From contig JAEVLN010000030.1 in NCBI GenBank assembly GCA_018350325.1, forward strand, positions 62,001 through 126,000: DNA of 64,000 nt, in the 5' to 3' direction. Below the pieces are notes generated by a model. It had not been told where the DNA came from, ran no database searches, and saw only the letters and a program-made list of their open reading frames with translations. Shown piece by piece: positions 14,144 to 24,380 of the stretch. Source of the stretch: Globodera rostochiensis (taxonomy: Eukaryota > Nematoda > Chromadorea > Rhabditida > Heteroderidae). A program made the translations under genes and the position numbers. The stretch's first letter is position 1; every line of letters starts with the position of its first letter.

Positions 14144-16647
14144 ATTTTAAAAATTTCCCATTATCAAAGCTTTAGTTTTTATTTATTTATTATTCTATCT
14201 TTTTTGTGATGTGCGGTTTATTAAATTATCAACCCCACTTTAATTTCTTAATTTTAAATCCAATTCATAATTTGTTTACTTTTTAAATATAATTATTTCC
14301 TAATTGAATGTTGGTATTGGTTTATGATCTCTCTGCTGCAGGTGAGATATTTTTTCTATCACGTGAAAAAATCAAGGTAAACATTTTTAATAGATGAATT
14401 GAATAGACAATTGGTTTATAGATAAAGTATGGTGTAACATAATTTTCTGTGCTTTATAATCATGGTATTATATAATAATGCACGTTTACTAATATTGCGT
14501 TAATTAATTTGTTGTTGCTTCATTTTTGGTTGCACAGCTTTTAAATCGATTTATGTTATGCCGTTTTGAATCGCGGGAGCTCTATTATATTTGTAGCAAC
14601 TTATTATAAATCTTGATATATTTCAGGATTTTATATATTATAATTACATAAGCGAAGCCTTTTGCGGCGGGACCAGGAGTGTTTTGAGTGAAAGTATGAC
14701 GTAGCATGGCTTCTTGGATCACACGACCAACTCCAACTTCGGAACGTAATTGCTTTCCTGGTTTCTTCTTTGTCCCTCAGTTGCTGACTTCAATAATGCC
14801 GATGCTTCCTTTAAAAAATTATTTATTTATTTGAATAATGAATGACCCAGCACTTTTTTTGATATCATAATATTTTTCATTTTCATATATGATCTTTTAA
14901 GTACTTTCTTAAGTCTTGTTTTAGTTTAATGTAAAATACCCTTTCAATCTTTTGGCACTTTTTATGCATTTTAATTATAAATCCTGCACATTTACAAATT
15001 TTATCATTAATTTATCGCATATTTCTAGCTTCCTCTTCAAATTACATCCTTCCAAAAAGATATTTTTTTATTGTATAATTCGTATAAATATTTAATATGT
15101 CATGAGGATGCTGCTGATTCAGAAAATTCTGAATGAGTTTTTGTTGGGTGAATGGACCAAGCTGCAAGAAAGTTTAAGTATTATCAACAATATAATAAAC
15201 AGTAATGTAATAATACTATCTTTATTTATACTAAGCGTTTAATAATTAATAAAATTATTTTTTATGAATTGTTTTATTAAATTATGTTATTACTTTTCTT
15301 TGGTTTGCATTATTGCTTTAGTTCTCAGATTTATGTGCAAAATATTTAAATAATATTTTATGTAATTGATGTCCGCTTGAGATATCTTTTTTTTTAAATT
15401 ATATTATTATGCAGCAAAATTTATTAAACTATTGGGATAATTAAAAATTACAAAACAATTGAATTAGATGATTTTTTTGAATTATAGTTAGGTTCATATT
15501 GATAACTTTAACTATTTGAAAGAGAAGCATGAAAATATTTAACTGTTATAAGGCAAAAAACTATATTAATCAACTATATATTATTTCATAAATTTGAAAT
15601 TGAACATCCCGTTTTATTGAAAACAATTTTTTTTTAATATTAGTAATAAAATAATTTAACAAAATGTGTAAATTTTAGACAATTAAACTTAAATAAATGC
15701 ATATTTAACTTTATTGAGCGTTTCGATGAAATTATTCATGATTTTTAAATCGGTCCTTGCACTTGAGTTCATTAAAATTTTTTAATTTTAAATGAGATTA
15801 GATTCCTATTTTATTGGTAGTCAAAATAATTACATAAAATTCATATAATGTATAAGCTTTAAGATTTAAAGTATAAAAATAATGTTTGAGTTACAACTAT
15901 CTCATGTGTTTCGGCCATTAGACACACAGTTTGTAGATTCGAATGGAACTTCGATATATTTTTGATTTATGTTTTAATTTATAAATAGACAATGTCGTTA
16001 AAAGCTTATTTTAAAATATTGGCCAACAATTTGGCTTTTGACTCCGCGCAAGTGTAATCCTTTAAATTAAACTGTAATTGGACTTTCTATTTGAAAAACA
16101 TTTTATTTATCGATTAAATTGGCTTTGCGTTGTTTGCTGTTTTTAATACACTAAATGGTTTTTTGCATTGTTTATGGGAATAATAACAAAATAATGAAGT
16201 TTTTGCTTATGTTTTTAGGGTTTATTTTTTTGTATTTCATTTCAAGTTTATATCAATAAATTTATTATTTAATCTTAACCAATTTTTTAAAATTATTTTG
16301 ATTAACCAATTTTATTCTTTCTTTTTATAATGAACTTGCAATTATTTTTCATTTTTTTAAGCAAAATTATTTATAGCATGATGATCAAAAGGTAAAAATT
16401 AAGAAATCAAATTTTGTTTTTAATAATAATGGCTTTTGGTTTGTTTTTAAAATTTGAGTTGCAATGGAAAGATTTTTGACGGCTGATAGAATGCCGAATA
16501 TTTACCTAATAAAAACGACAAATCATATTATTGATATTAGCTTAAATTGATATGACACCAAAAAAAGTTTAGATGATTAAAAGAATGTCAAAAACGCTGC
16601 ATTATTTTGATACCATTCGCCGCTGTTCTCGCTTCATTAACAGTTAC
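14144..16647. other. A+T-rich spacer with one exon-like island
   Basis: Mostly low-complexity A+T DNA. The only notable interval is 14648-14775 on the minus strand: after an AG acceptor-like site it is open for 42 codons up to a GTAATT donor-like site, and includes RSEVGVGRVIQEAMLRHTF and a following PGPAAKGFAY. The family is not recognised. Confidence 0.3.
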
Positions 16648-16850
16648 CCGAGTGGCCCTGTCCACGTGATTCCGCCGTGCCTTTCGTATAAACTTTGCGC
16701 TTTGCCAAGGCCCAAAGTGTTATGCACCGTTACGAAAAGCAATTACAAATTGACTGAAATTGAGCCAACAAAATTGTACAGATTATATTTTATTTATTTT
16801 AATTAACCCGAACCCCCAAAATGCTCTCCAATTAAAATAAAGTTGTAACT
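16648..16850 (-). other. Exon-like island at the edge of the A+T-rich region
   Basis: On the minus strand an open segment with LGLGKAQSLYERHGGITWTG ends at a GTAACT donor-like site. The upstream acceptor is unclear because all frames are closed near 16745. A 77-residue plus-strand frame overlaps and is less convincing. No family is recognised. Confidence 0.2.
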
Positions 16851-17896
16851 AGAGCCCGGTCGAGGAGAATCTCATCTCGAAATATTCGACTCGAGATCTC
16901 GCTCGATTAAAAATGAGATTCACGAGATTTTTTCGAGAATTTCGACTCGAGATCTTGCTTGAAGAAAGTTCGAGATTCTCGATCTCGAGCCCAAACATTT
17001 TTCATAAAAACTCTGCTTTTTTAAACAAAACTTGTTATTTTTGTAAAAATTCCTCCGGCGGCGCGTGTCGGCACCGCCGGACATCCTCCATTTTGGCTGG
17101 AAATCTCTTAACAAATGAGTCAGAAATTCAATTTTTCTCGGCGGCACCTATCGGCACCGCCGACCCTCTCTCACTCCCAAAAGTCGTGCATTTGCATCGA
17201 TTTTGGGCAATAAATGTTAATTTTTTTGTAAAATTTTTTTCGAAAAATTTTCGAATTCGGGTTCGAATATAGGTTAAATAATGTCAGAATCGTGATCAGG
17301 ACTCCGAAACCCCCAGAAACTTGTTTTATATTAATTTAAAAAAACCTTTTATTTTTTCAAAAAAGAGGGGGGGGGGCACAAAGCACAGTATTACCCAAAG
17401 GTGTTATATTTCGTGACCAAATCTGCAGACATGCTTCTAGTACTCCCTTCTTACCTTTACCAAAATATGGTGGAGTTTGGTGAATTTTGAATAAAAATTT
17501 AATCAAAAATCTCGAATCTCGACTGTTCCGGCTCAAGATTTTTCGAGAATCTCGACTCCGAGCATGTATATATATGTTCGAAAAACCCGATTTTGCAAAA
17601 TTTAAACTGTTAATTTACTCAATAATTTATAAATATATTTTATATATAATCAGGTTCATGTATTGCACGGCGAAATGTGCGCTTTTTGTTCGACAAACCC
17701 ATATTAGAACGAAAAGCACTTAAAAACTCGAATAAGGGCCCGGAATGCCAATTTAGGACATTTTTTGAATGTTTACTTTTCCTTCACAGAAATTCAATGA
17801 ATTTTATTAAAATTCAAATCTCTGCTTAAGATATTTTTTTTTGTAACCAAAAATACTAAAATCTCCAAAGTTTTAAAATGAATTTTTAATTGAATT
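16851..17896. repeat. TCGAGA-rich repeat and hairpin-repeat cluster upstream of gene A
   Basis: The interval opens with TAGAGCCCGGTCGAG and contains many GAGAATCTCG/TCTCGA words like those of the element at 3464-4342, so it is probably a degraded hAT-like insertion, although I see no clear matching target duplication. Two copies of the GC-rich hairpin repeat lie at 17055-17080 and 17139-17163. No gene is seen. Confidence 0.45.
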
Positions 17897-18113
17897 TTAT
17901 AACGAAATAATTTATTCCAAAACGCCAATTTCTCTCACAATGAATCAGCCAATCATACGCCGATTCGTATGGAATGGAAGTGGTGGAGTGAATTATAATA
18001 TTATTCGTCCATTCCCTATTTTTATTCGTTCATCTAACACAAAATTTATTTTCGTCCGTTCTAATCATTTTTTTTCACGTCCTTTTCAGGTAATTTACTG
18101 AAAACATTTAAAA
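17897..18113 (+). promoter_or_regulatory. Conserved promoter/5'UTR block of gene A
   Basis: About 217 bp upstream of the start codon are almost identical to the block before gene C (41033-41251) and clearly related to that before gene B (24168-24380). Each ends with TCCTTTTCAG followed by the same 24-nt leader and the ATG. The pyrimidine-rich TTTTCAG at 18089 fits a trans-splice (spliced-leader) acceptor or a 5'UTR intron acceptor. Conservation next to diverged flanks suggests a shared regulatory region. Confidence 0.65.
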
Positions 18114-21100
18114 ATGCTTGGCTGGTGGCGCCTGCTCTTGCTGTACGGTATTGCCATTAATCTGGGCATTGACGAGTCTGTTTCCACGGCTTTGGACGTG
18201 AACGGCTCCAAAGCTTCGGACGAGAAAAGCTCCAAGGGCGTGAACGGCTCCAAAGCTTCTGAGAAGAATGGCTCCACGGCTTCTGATATGAAGGCCGCCA
18301 TTGTTGCTGACCCCTTTGGCCTTATAAATATGTCTGGTCTTATCGCGAGAAGATTTGGACAGTTTTTTCCAACGGTAAGAATTAGAGACCGGAAACTTGG
18401 ATCCAAACAAAATTTGGTCAAAGGGCTTTTTTGTTCTGCCTTTACCCAAAATTTGTACAAACCCAAAAAATTTTCGTACAACATAACAAAAAGCTTTTTG
18501 ATTGATGTATCCAACTAATTTTGGTGCATGCCAATTTTTGATGGTGAGCAATTTTCCGAAAATTGTTGGAAAGCAATTTTTTGTACACCTATAATTAACC
18601 CTGACCCATTCCATTAATGATGACGTCGTTTCCTAATTTAAAAATGAAAGACATGAAAATAAATTCCCATACGTTTTTAAGCAATCACCGCCTCCTCCAT
18701 CATCCTCCTGCTACGTTGCCCTTCGCCACCGTGACTATCCTCCGCCATCGGAATTGCTAGATAAGATGAACCATTGGGGTTCAGATGATTTCAAAGAGGG
18801 GAAAACGCACGTTGAACGTCGATGCACAAACATCCCCGAGTGCCAGACTTTTACCTGCAAAGAGAAGGGTAAGCCTCAGTTGTATCATTTAAAATAGTGT
18901 TCATCCCTAACTGCACCACGAAGTCGGAGTTGAGATTTTTGGTGTTTGGGGACGAAAACCCCGACAACGTTTTCGCGGTTCCGGGCCGGCGTGCCAATCC
19001 TAATTTAAAACAAAAAAGGCCCTCTCTGTTGCCATTTTGACCAGTTGGCATGTTTTAAGATTTCAAAATCAACAAATTTGCTCGAAATATTAAGACAATT
19101 TTTAAGGGTTTTTGTATAGAGATTTGCTGCCAAAATTTTAAAATAAAGTACAGGGTGCCACAAAAGTCCTGCACCACTTATTTTTTATCATATCTTTTTT
19201 CAAACATAATCAAATTATACCAAAAACATTCAAAAGGTACAGAAAGGGGTACAGATTAAAATAATCAGGAAATTTCAAAGTTCACCCTGACGAAATGGCT
19301 AACTGGCCAAGGCTTCATGACGCGTTTGAGGATTTACTCCACGTAGTAGTTTTAGTGATTTTAACCCCATTTTCCACAAAAATCAATGAATCTTGCCTAA
19401 TCTGGTAATCCCTCGCCAAACCAAAAGAGAAGAGGGGTGAAGGGAATGAGTCCAATGGCATTGGAAATAGGAGATTCTGAAGCCCATATTCTGTCATTTT
19501 GGTGGTTGTGTGCCGTTTCGCTATGAAAATTTTTTTGCCCGTAAAAAGTTTGTCCTGAGCTGCGTGCCGCAGGAGGACCAGTCGAATTCTTTTGCCCCTA
19601 ACTTTTTTCATCTGCTCTGTCAAAAATTGTGCTTTCGGTTACCGGTTTCGGTTCGGTAAAACCGAAAGTTTCGGTTCGGTTCTAATAAACTAAATAATAT
19701 GTTTTCTGTTTCAGTAATTTGAATTTTTGACTAAATACATTTTAAATTGTGGCATTATTTTACCCTTTTTTATATATATTTTTTTGTATATGTGATTCGC
19801 GTGATTGTTTTGCCTGGTGGTTCGAACCAGTGCTGTGTCGAAAGTTAAAAAAAAAGTCAAAAATCGAAAGAAAAAAAACGTCGAAAATCGAAAATTTTTT
19901 TGTGATTAAAAAAAATTATTATTTTTTAAATAAAATATTGTTTGATAAGTCGTCATTTTTTGCTTCAGTGCTCTTTTTTGGCTTATCTTTTGGGGAGGGG
20001 GGTCGGCGGTGCCGCTAGGCGCCGCCGAGAAAATTTTGTATTGACTCAAATTTGTCAAGAAATTTCATCAAAATTTTAGCAAAATTAAGCATTTTGCTTT
20101 GGACTTTAGGAAAATTTTTGAAAAAATTAAGCGGCGCCTGTCGGCGCCGCCGGAGAAATTTTTGAACATTTTAATGATATTTTTTAAGAAAATGAAAGCG
20201 AAAATTCAAGAAGATGTGATGAATTTATTTCAAAAATTCTTTTTTGCTTTTTGAAAATCATTAAAGTTGTTCAGTTCAGTTTAATGGGAAATAGAATGTG
20301 AAGGCCGAAGAAAGGTTAAAAAAATGTGTGCACTTAGGCATGAATTGTCGAAAATCGAAATTTCGAGACAGCCCTGGTTCGAACTAGACTGCGGCGCGTG
20401 ATTGATCCCGCGCGGGATTTTGCGGGATCCCGCGCCGCAATCCCGCATTTTTAATAAAAATTTTTATATGTAAATTAGGCATTTCAGAAAATTTTTTAAA
20501 AAGTCGATCCTTAGGGGTGTAGTTTTCGTTTTTATTGCATTTTCTTAAGGAATTTTTGAAAAATGGCGAAATATGTGCTAAAACTCTGAAAAAGCTTAAA
20601 ATATATCAGTAAATATGTGCTGATAAATACCCCCAAAATATGTTTTAATATATACTAAAAAGTAGTCAGAAATTTTTCAACGTGGGTGTGGGTTTAAATC
20701 CCGACTGTGCACAGAATGGGATTTTTGAGACAAAAGTTGCAGTTCGGTTGTGTGTAGTGGTGAGTGGTGGATGCAGTTTAAGTGTGGGTGGGGTGTGGTT
20801 CAGTTTCCCGACAATGTATCAAAAGACACTTCAGTCCCGGGTCTGTAACTCTTCAGGGAATGTTTTCCCAACAAAATTTTTTTGGATTCTTTCATTGCAG
20901 ACCGAGAGGAGTCGATTGATATATATTTCGTTCGATTTTGAGTTTAGGCTTTATGATACATATTTACCGGAATTTTTGATGAAAATAAGTGGGCGTAGGT
21001 TTAAATCCCGACTGTGCACATTGGTTTTATTTCTTTTGATGAGGATTTGTATGGAGGAAACAATTGCTTAAATTTTTATGATTTTTAAAAAGTTTTTGGG

Positions 21101-22176
21101 CGGCTTTTTACAACTTTTTGGTCAGATAAAGACAATTTCCAAGGACAGACATGTTGATTTAAGGACACAGCAGAAAAATTTGGCGAAATCCAATGACGCT
21201 CAAAAATTTTGCCCAAGCCCAATTTTGGGGGTCAAATTTTGTGTTTTACCCTAGAGTGGAGCCGTATTTAGCCTCGGATTTCAAGTTCCAATATCCAATG
21301 TTTTGAGAGGGCGTTTTTGATAAAAGGTCCTTTTTGAAAATTTTTAATTTCACAATGTGTTTCTCCTTAAAATTAATTTAAACTTCCAGACAAATCTTCA
21401 TTTTTCAAGGACATTCTTGGAAATAAGGACATTTTCAGTTTTCCAAGATCGAGGGTCAATTTCCAAGGACTGTCCTTGGCATCCAAGGACGAATCCGAAT
21501 CATGAGTTAAATAAATTTCAATAGTGGTGCAGGACTTTGTGTCACTCTGTTTAAAGATTTTAGGAATAGGAGGGGGTCAGCATTTGATTTCTCCTACAAC
21601 TTATATCTCATTCGACTTCTTTCGACACGCTGACAAATGAGCACGAATCCGAAAAAAAGTGTTGTCGGAAAGCACTATGAAAATTATAGCTCCTCAAAGT
21701 TTGCAAAACCTGGGGGAGTCCTAAAAATTGCGGGAACGGGAAAAAACTAAAATAATGCGGGAACGGCACCGGGAAGACCGCACTTTTTCCTCGTGAATTC
21801 CGCTCCCGCCGATCTCGATTTTTTAAATGATTAATTATTCGCGGTACGCGAAAATTACGTTCCGAACGATTCATCAGGCCATTGATCATTTCATACCTAT
21901 ACCTAATTTTTACTTATTAAAGGTAAGAAGGTTTTTGTCGTGAACGCGTGTGGACGACCGGAGGGTGGCTGCGACGATTATATAGACAAATTGTGCAAAG
22001 GAGCCGGGGAATGCGACATCTGCACAAACGAAAAGGAGGATAGTTTGTGTAACAAGGAGAAGCTTGAATTTTTTCCAAAAAAACCCCCGAAAAATACGAC
22101 CGCCGTGAGTGGTGCCGGTGTCGCGTTGCACTCGTCCATCCTCTTCTCTCTTCTGCCCATTTGCGGTTTAAAATAA
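18114..22176 (+). CDS. Gene A: secreted cysteine-rich protein with GPI-like tail
   Basis: Three exons reconstruct a 233-residue protein: 18114-18374, 18682-18868 and 21923-22176. Donors are GTAAGA and GTAAGC, acceptors TTTTTAAG and TATTAAAG; phase 0 then phase 1 is kept. The N-terminus MLGWWRLLLLYGIAINLG is a clear signal peptide, followed by NGSKASD/NGSTASD sequon-bearing repeats shared with genes B and C. Exon 2 is proline-rich, then cysteine-rich (CTNIPECQTFTCKEK). Exon 3 has paired cysteines (GGCDDYIDKLCKGAGECDIC) and ends in SGAG plus a hydrophobic stretch up to GLK, typical of a GPI-anchor signal. The 3-kb second intron is filled with mobile elements. The product is probably secreted and surface-attached; the function is unknown. 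Exon 1 is shared with gene C while the rest is not, so A may be a chimera. Confidence 0.75.
19828..20376. mobile_element. hAT-like MITE in gene A intron 2 (549 bp)
   Basis: The left end CAGTGCTGTGTCGAAA and right end TTTCGAGACAGCCCTG are imperfect inverted repeats, flanked by a perfect 8-bp repeat GTTCGAAC (19820-19827 and 20377-20384). The target sequence looks like a tRNA B-box (GGTTCGAAC), so the insertion probably hit a SINE. The interior has TCGAAAATCGAAA words, plus copies of the hairpin repeat at 20003-20028 and 20131-20153. Confidence 0.75.
20385..21120 (+). repeat. Composite dispersed repeat, copy 1
   Basis: The segment from the GCGCGGGATTTTGCGGGATCC palindrome-rich block through the GTTTAAATCCCGACTGTGCAC block recurs at about 34855-35345 with high identity, including a roughly 300-bp part beginning AGTTTCCCGAC. 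A 129-residue frame within it is an accidental ORF. A tRNA B-box-like GTTTAAATCCC word suggests SINE ancestry. Confidence 0.55.
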
Positions 22177-23838
22177 CATGCCCTTTTAATCAAACATTAC
22201 AAAGATGGGTGGGTACCAGGTGCGTACCCAGGGGGAGGGGCTGGGGGTGGCTACAGCCCCCCCCCCCAAAAAAAAAAATGCACCCCTAAAGATTGACTTT
22301 TTTTCATATTAGCCCCCCCCCCCTAAAAAAATTCTGAGTACGCCCTTGGTTGGTACCTATAATAGTTGTGGTCAACCTTTAGTGGTTATGTGGATGTGAA
22401 GCTGAAGAAGAGGAGTGCAGCAATCTTATTTTGAGAAGAAGGCGGGATGCTTTGATTAAAATGATGATAATTTCAATTTTTGCATATAAATGGATTAAAA
22501 AAAAAAGTTTATATAAATTTGATATGCACAAAATCAGGGCTGTCTCGAAATTTCGATTTTCGAACTTTTTTTCTTTCGATTTTCAAATTTCGAGAAAATG
22601 GGCTATTTTTCGAAAGTCGGAGGTCCCGGTTTTTAATTTTTGGCAAGAACGGGCAGTGGTCTTGCCAACTTTTTGACAAAATTCATTCTTTTTACATGTG
22701 GCACCCAGGTAAACTGATAGCTCAGTGGCGTCTTGTTTAGGTCGTGTTTTGGGTTCGAACCCGCTTCAGTGCGCTCATTTTTTAAACCTTACTTTGGCCT
22801 TGAACTCCTCCACTCTTACTTAATTTTTTCAAAAAATTTTCCTTAATTCCGAAGCAAAATGCTTAATTTTGCTAAATTTTTATGAAATTTTTTAAACAAA
22901 ATTGAGTCAAAAATCCTAAAAAAGGCCACTGAAGCAAAACTTATCAAACATTATTTTATTAAAATAAATTAAAATTTTCGGCGGCGCCTATCGGCACCGC
23001 CGACTCCCCCCCCCCACAAGGGATTGACTGAATGCTACCTAATGAGCGCATGGGGAAGTCTCTGCACAGTTGTCTTCTGTTTACAGTTGTCTGCGGAGAA
23101 AGAGGGTTCATTTTCACTTTTGGTACTGAAGTGTTAGTTTAGCACTGGAACTCAGTCGGTCGGAATCCAAATGACCTCTAATCGACTTGTCGCACCCCTA
23201 GATCGATTTGTCTGGGAGAGCTGTCGAATGATACCGCATTTGCCCGGATTGGTCCATTATTTCATTTAATACTTTTGGTACTGAAGTGTCCATTTAATGG
23301 GACTCAGCTGGCCTGCACTCAAATGTCGCCGAATCAACTTTTTCACCCAAATCGATTCGTCTCATCAATTCGATGATACCTAATTTGTCCGGATTGGTCC
23401 AGAAATAAAATACTACCTATATTAGGAAATAGCCGCTCACGTTTGGGCGCCGGGTACATTTGGGCGGGCGCCGGGTAGGCGCCGTGCACGTTTGGGCGCC
23501 GGGTACATTTAGGCGCGCACGATTGGGCGCCAGTTATAAATTGATCAGTTGGGCGCTCGTATCAAAAACATCATAGAACAACTTTAATTCAAAAAAATAA
23601 TTTCTTTTGGGTAATTATGGAATGTCTGGAGGCTTGAAAAAGCATTTTGGTCGTGAAGCTAATGCTAATAGGCTGCAAATTGCGGTCCCGGGCGAATTTT
23701 TTTTAATTTAAAAATTTAAAATGCATGAGTAAATTATGCGCAGAACACAAATCCAAGCCCGGATTTTGCGAATGCCGAACTTGAATTCGAACATTTAAGT
23801 TTAAATTTTTTCAAAATTCACATTTACCATGTACACTC
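22177..23838. other. Intergenic region between genes A and B, repeat-filled
   Basis: No gene is seen. It contains a TIR-like end CAGGGCTGTCTCGAAA at 22532 of the same family as the 19828-20376 element, a tRNA-derived SINE (22713-23010), two related TTTTGGTACTGAAGTGT blocks near 23116 and 23270, and a GGGCGCCGGGTA short repeat at about 23445-23530. Confidence 0.5.
22713..23010 (+). repeat. tRNA-derived SINE with hairpin body
   Basis: An A-box-like TAGCTCAGTGGC is followed by a B-box GGTTCGAACCC about 40 bp later, then a body shared with other copies (AATTCCGAAGCAAAATGCTT and AAATTGAGTCAAAAAT) and the hairpin GGCGCCTATCGGCACCGCC at 22980-23004. This is the most complete copy, so it best defines the family. 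Confidence 0.7.
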
Positions 23839-23846
23839 TTAAATTG

Positions 23847-23975
23847 TAGTGATGCACGAGACCCAAAATTTCCCGATTCGAAACTCGATAGAGACTTGAC
23901 CCCGAGACTCGAGACCGAGACCCACGAGAATTTTCTCGAGTCGAGACTCGAGACCGAGATTCTCGTGCATCACTA
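23847..23975. mobile_element. 129-bp hAT-like MITE
   Basis: The inverted termini TAGTGATGCACGAGA and TCTCGTGCATCACTA are perfect over 15 bp. The flanks are a perfect 8-bp duplication TTAAATTG at 23839-23846 and 23976-23983. Related single ends appear at 44829 and 45790. Confidence 0.85.
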
Positions 23976-24167
23976 TTAAATTGATTTCTGAAATTTTTTG
24001 AATTTTCGAAAATTGTTCGAATTCGAGTTCGGGATTCAGATTGGTCGAAATCGAGATCAGAATGGGCTTCTTTGCCTCCGAATACCCCAAACACCTTTTT
24101 ATCGACTTTTAAAACTTTTTTGTTTCTTTAAAAAATTGTATACTAGGTAGGTTGAATTTTTAATTAA

Positions 24168-24380
24168 ATTATATAACGAAATAATTTATTCCAAAAACGC
24201 CAGTTTCTCTCATATGACTCAGACAATCATCCGTCGATTCGTTTAGAATTGAAGTGGTGGAGTGATTATTTGTCCATTCCCTATTTTTATTCGTTCATCT
24301 AACACAAAATTTATTTTCGTCCGTTCTAATCATTTTTTTTTTCACGTCCTTTTCAGGTAATTTACTGAAAACATTTAAAA
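24168..24380 (+). promoter_or_regulatory. Conserved promoter/5'UTR block of gene B
   Basis: This is homologous to the blocks before genes A and C but more diverged (for example in the CATATGACTCAGACAATCATC stretch and a shortened ATTATT region). It retains TCCTTTTCAG at 24347-24356 and the identical 24-nt leader before the ATG. Confidence 0.6.

Noticed and set aside
1..16800. CRISPR arrays, rRNA genes or bacterial-type operons
   Set aside because: None seen. The direct repeats in the window lack regular unique spacers, and gene structure is clearly spliced and eukaryotic.
20682..21071. 129-aa plus-strand frame
   Set aside because: It lies within a dispersed repeat with a second, frame-disrupted copy at about 35000-35300.
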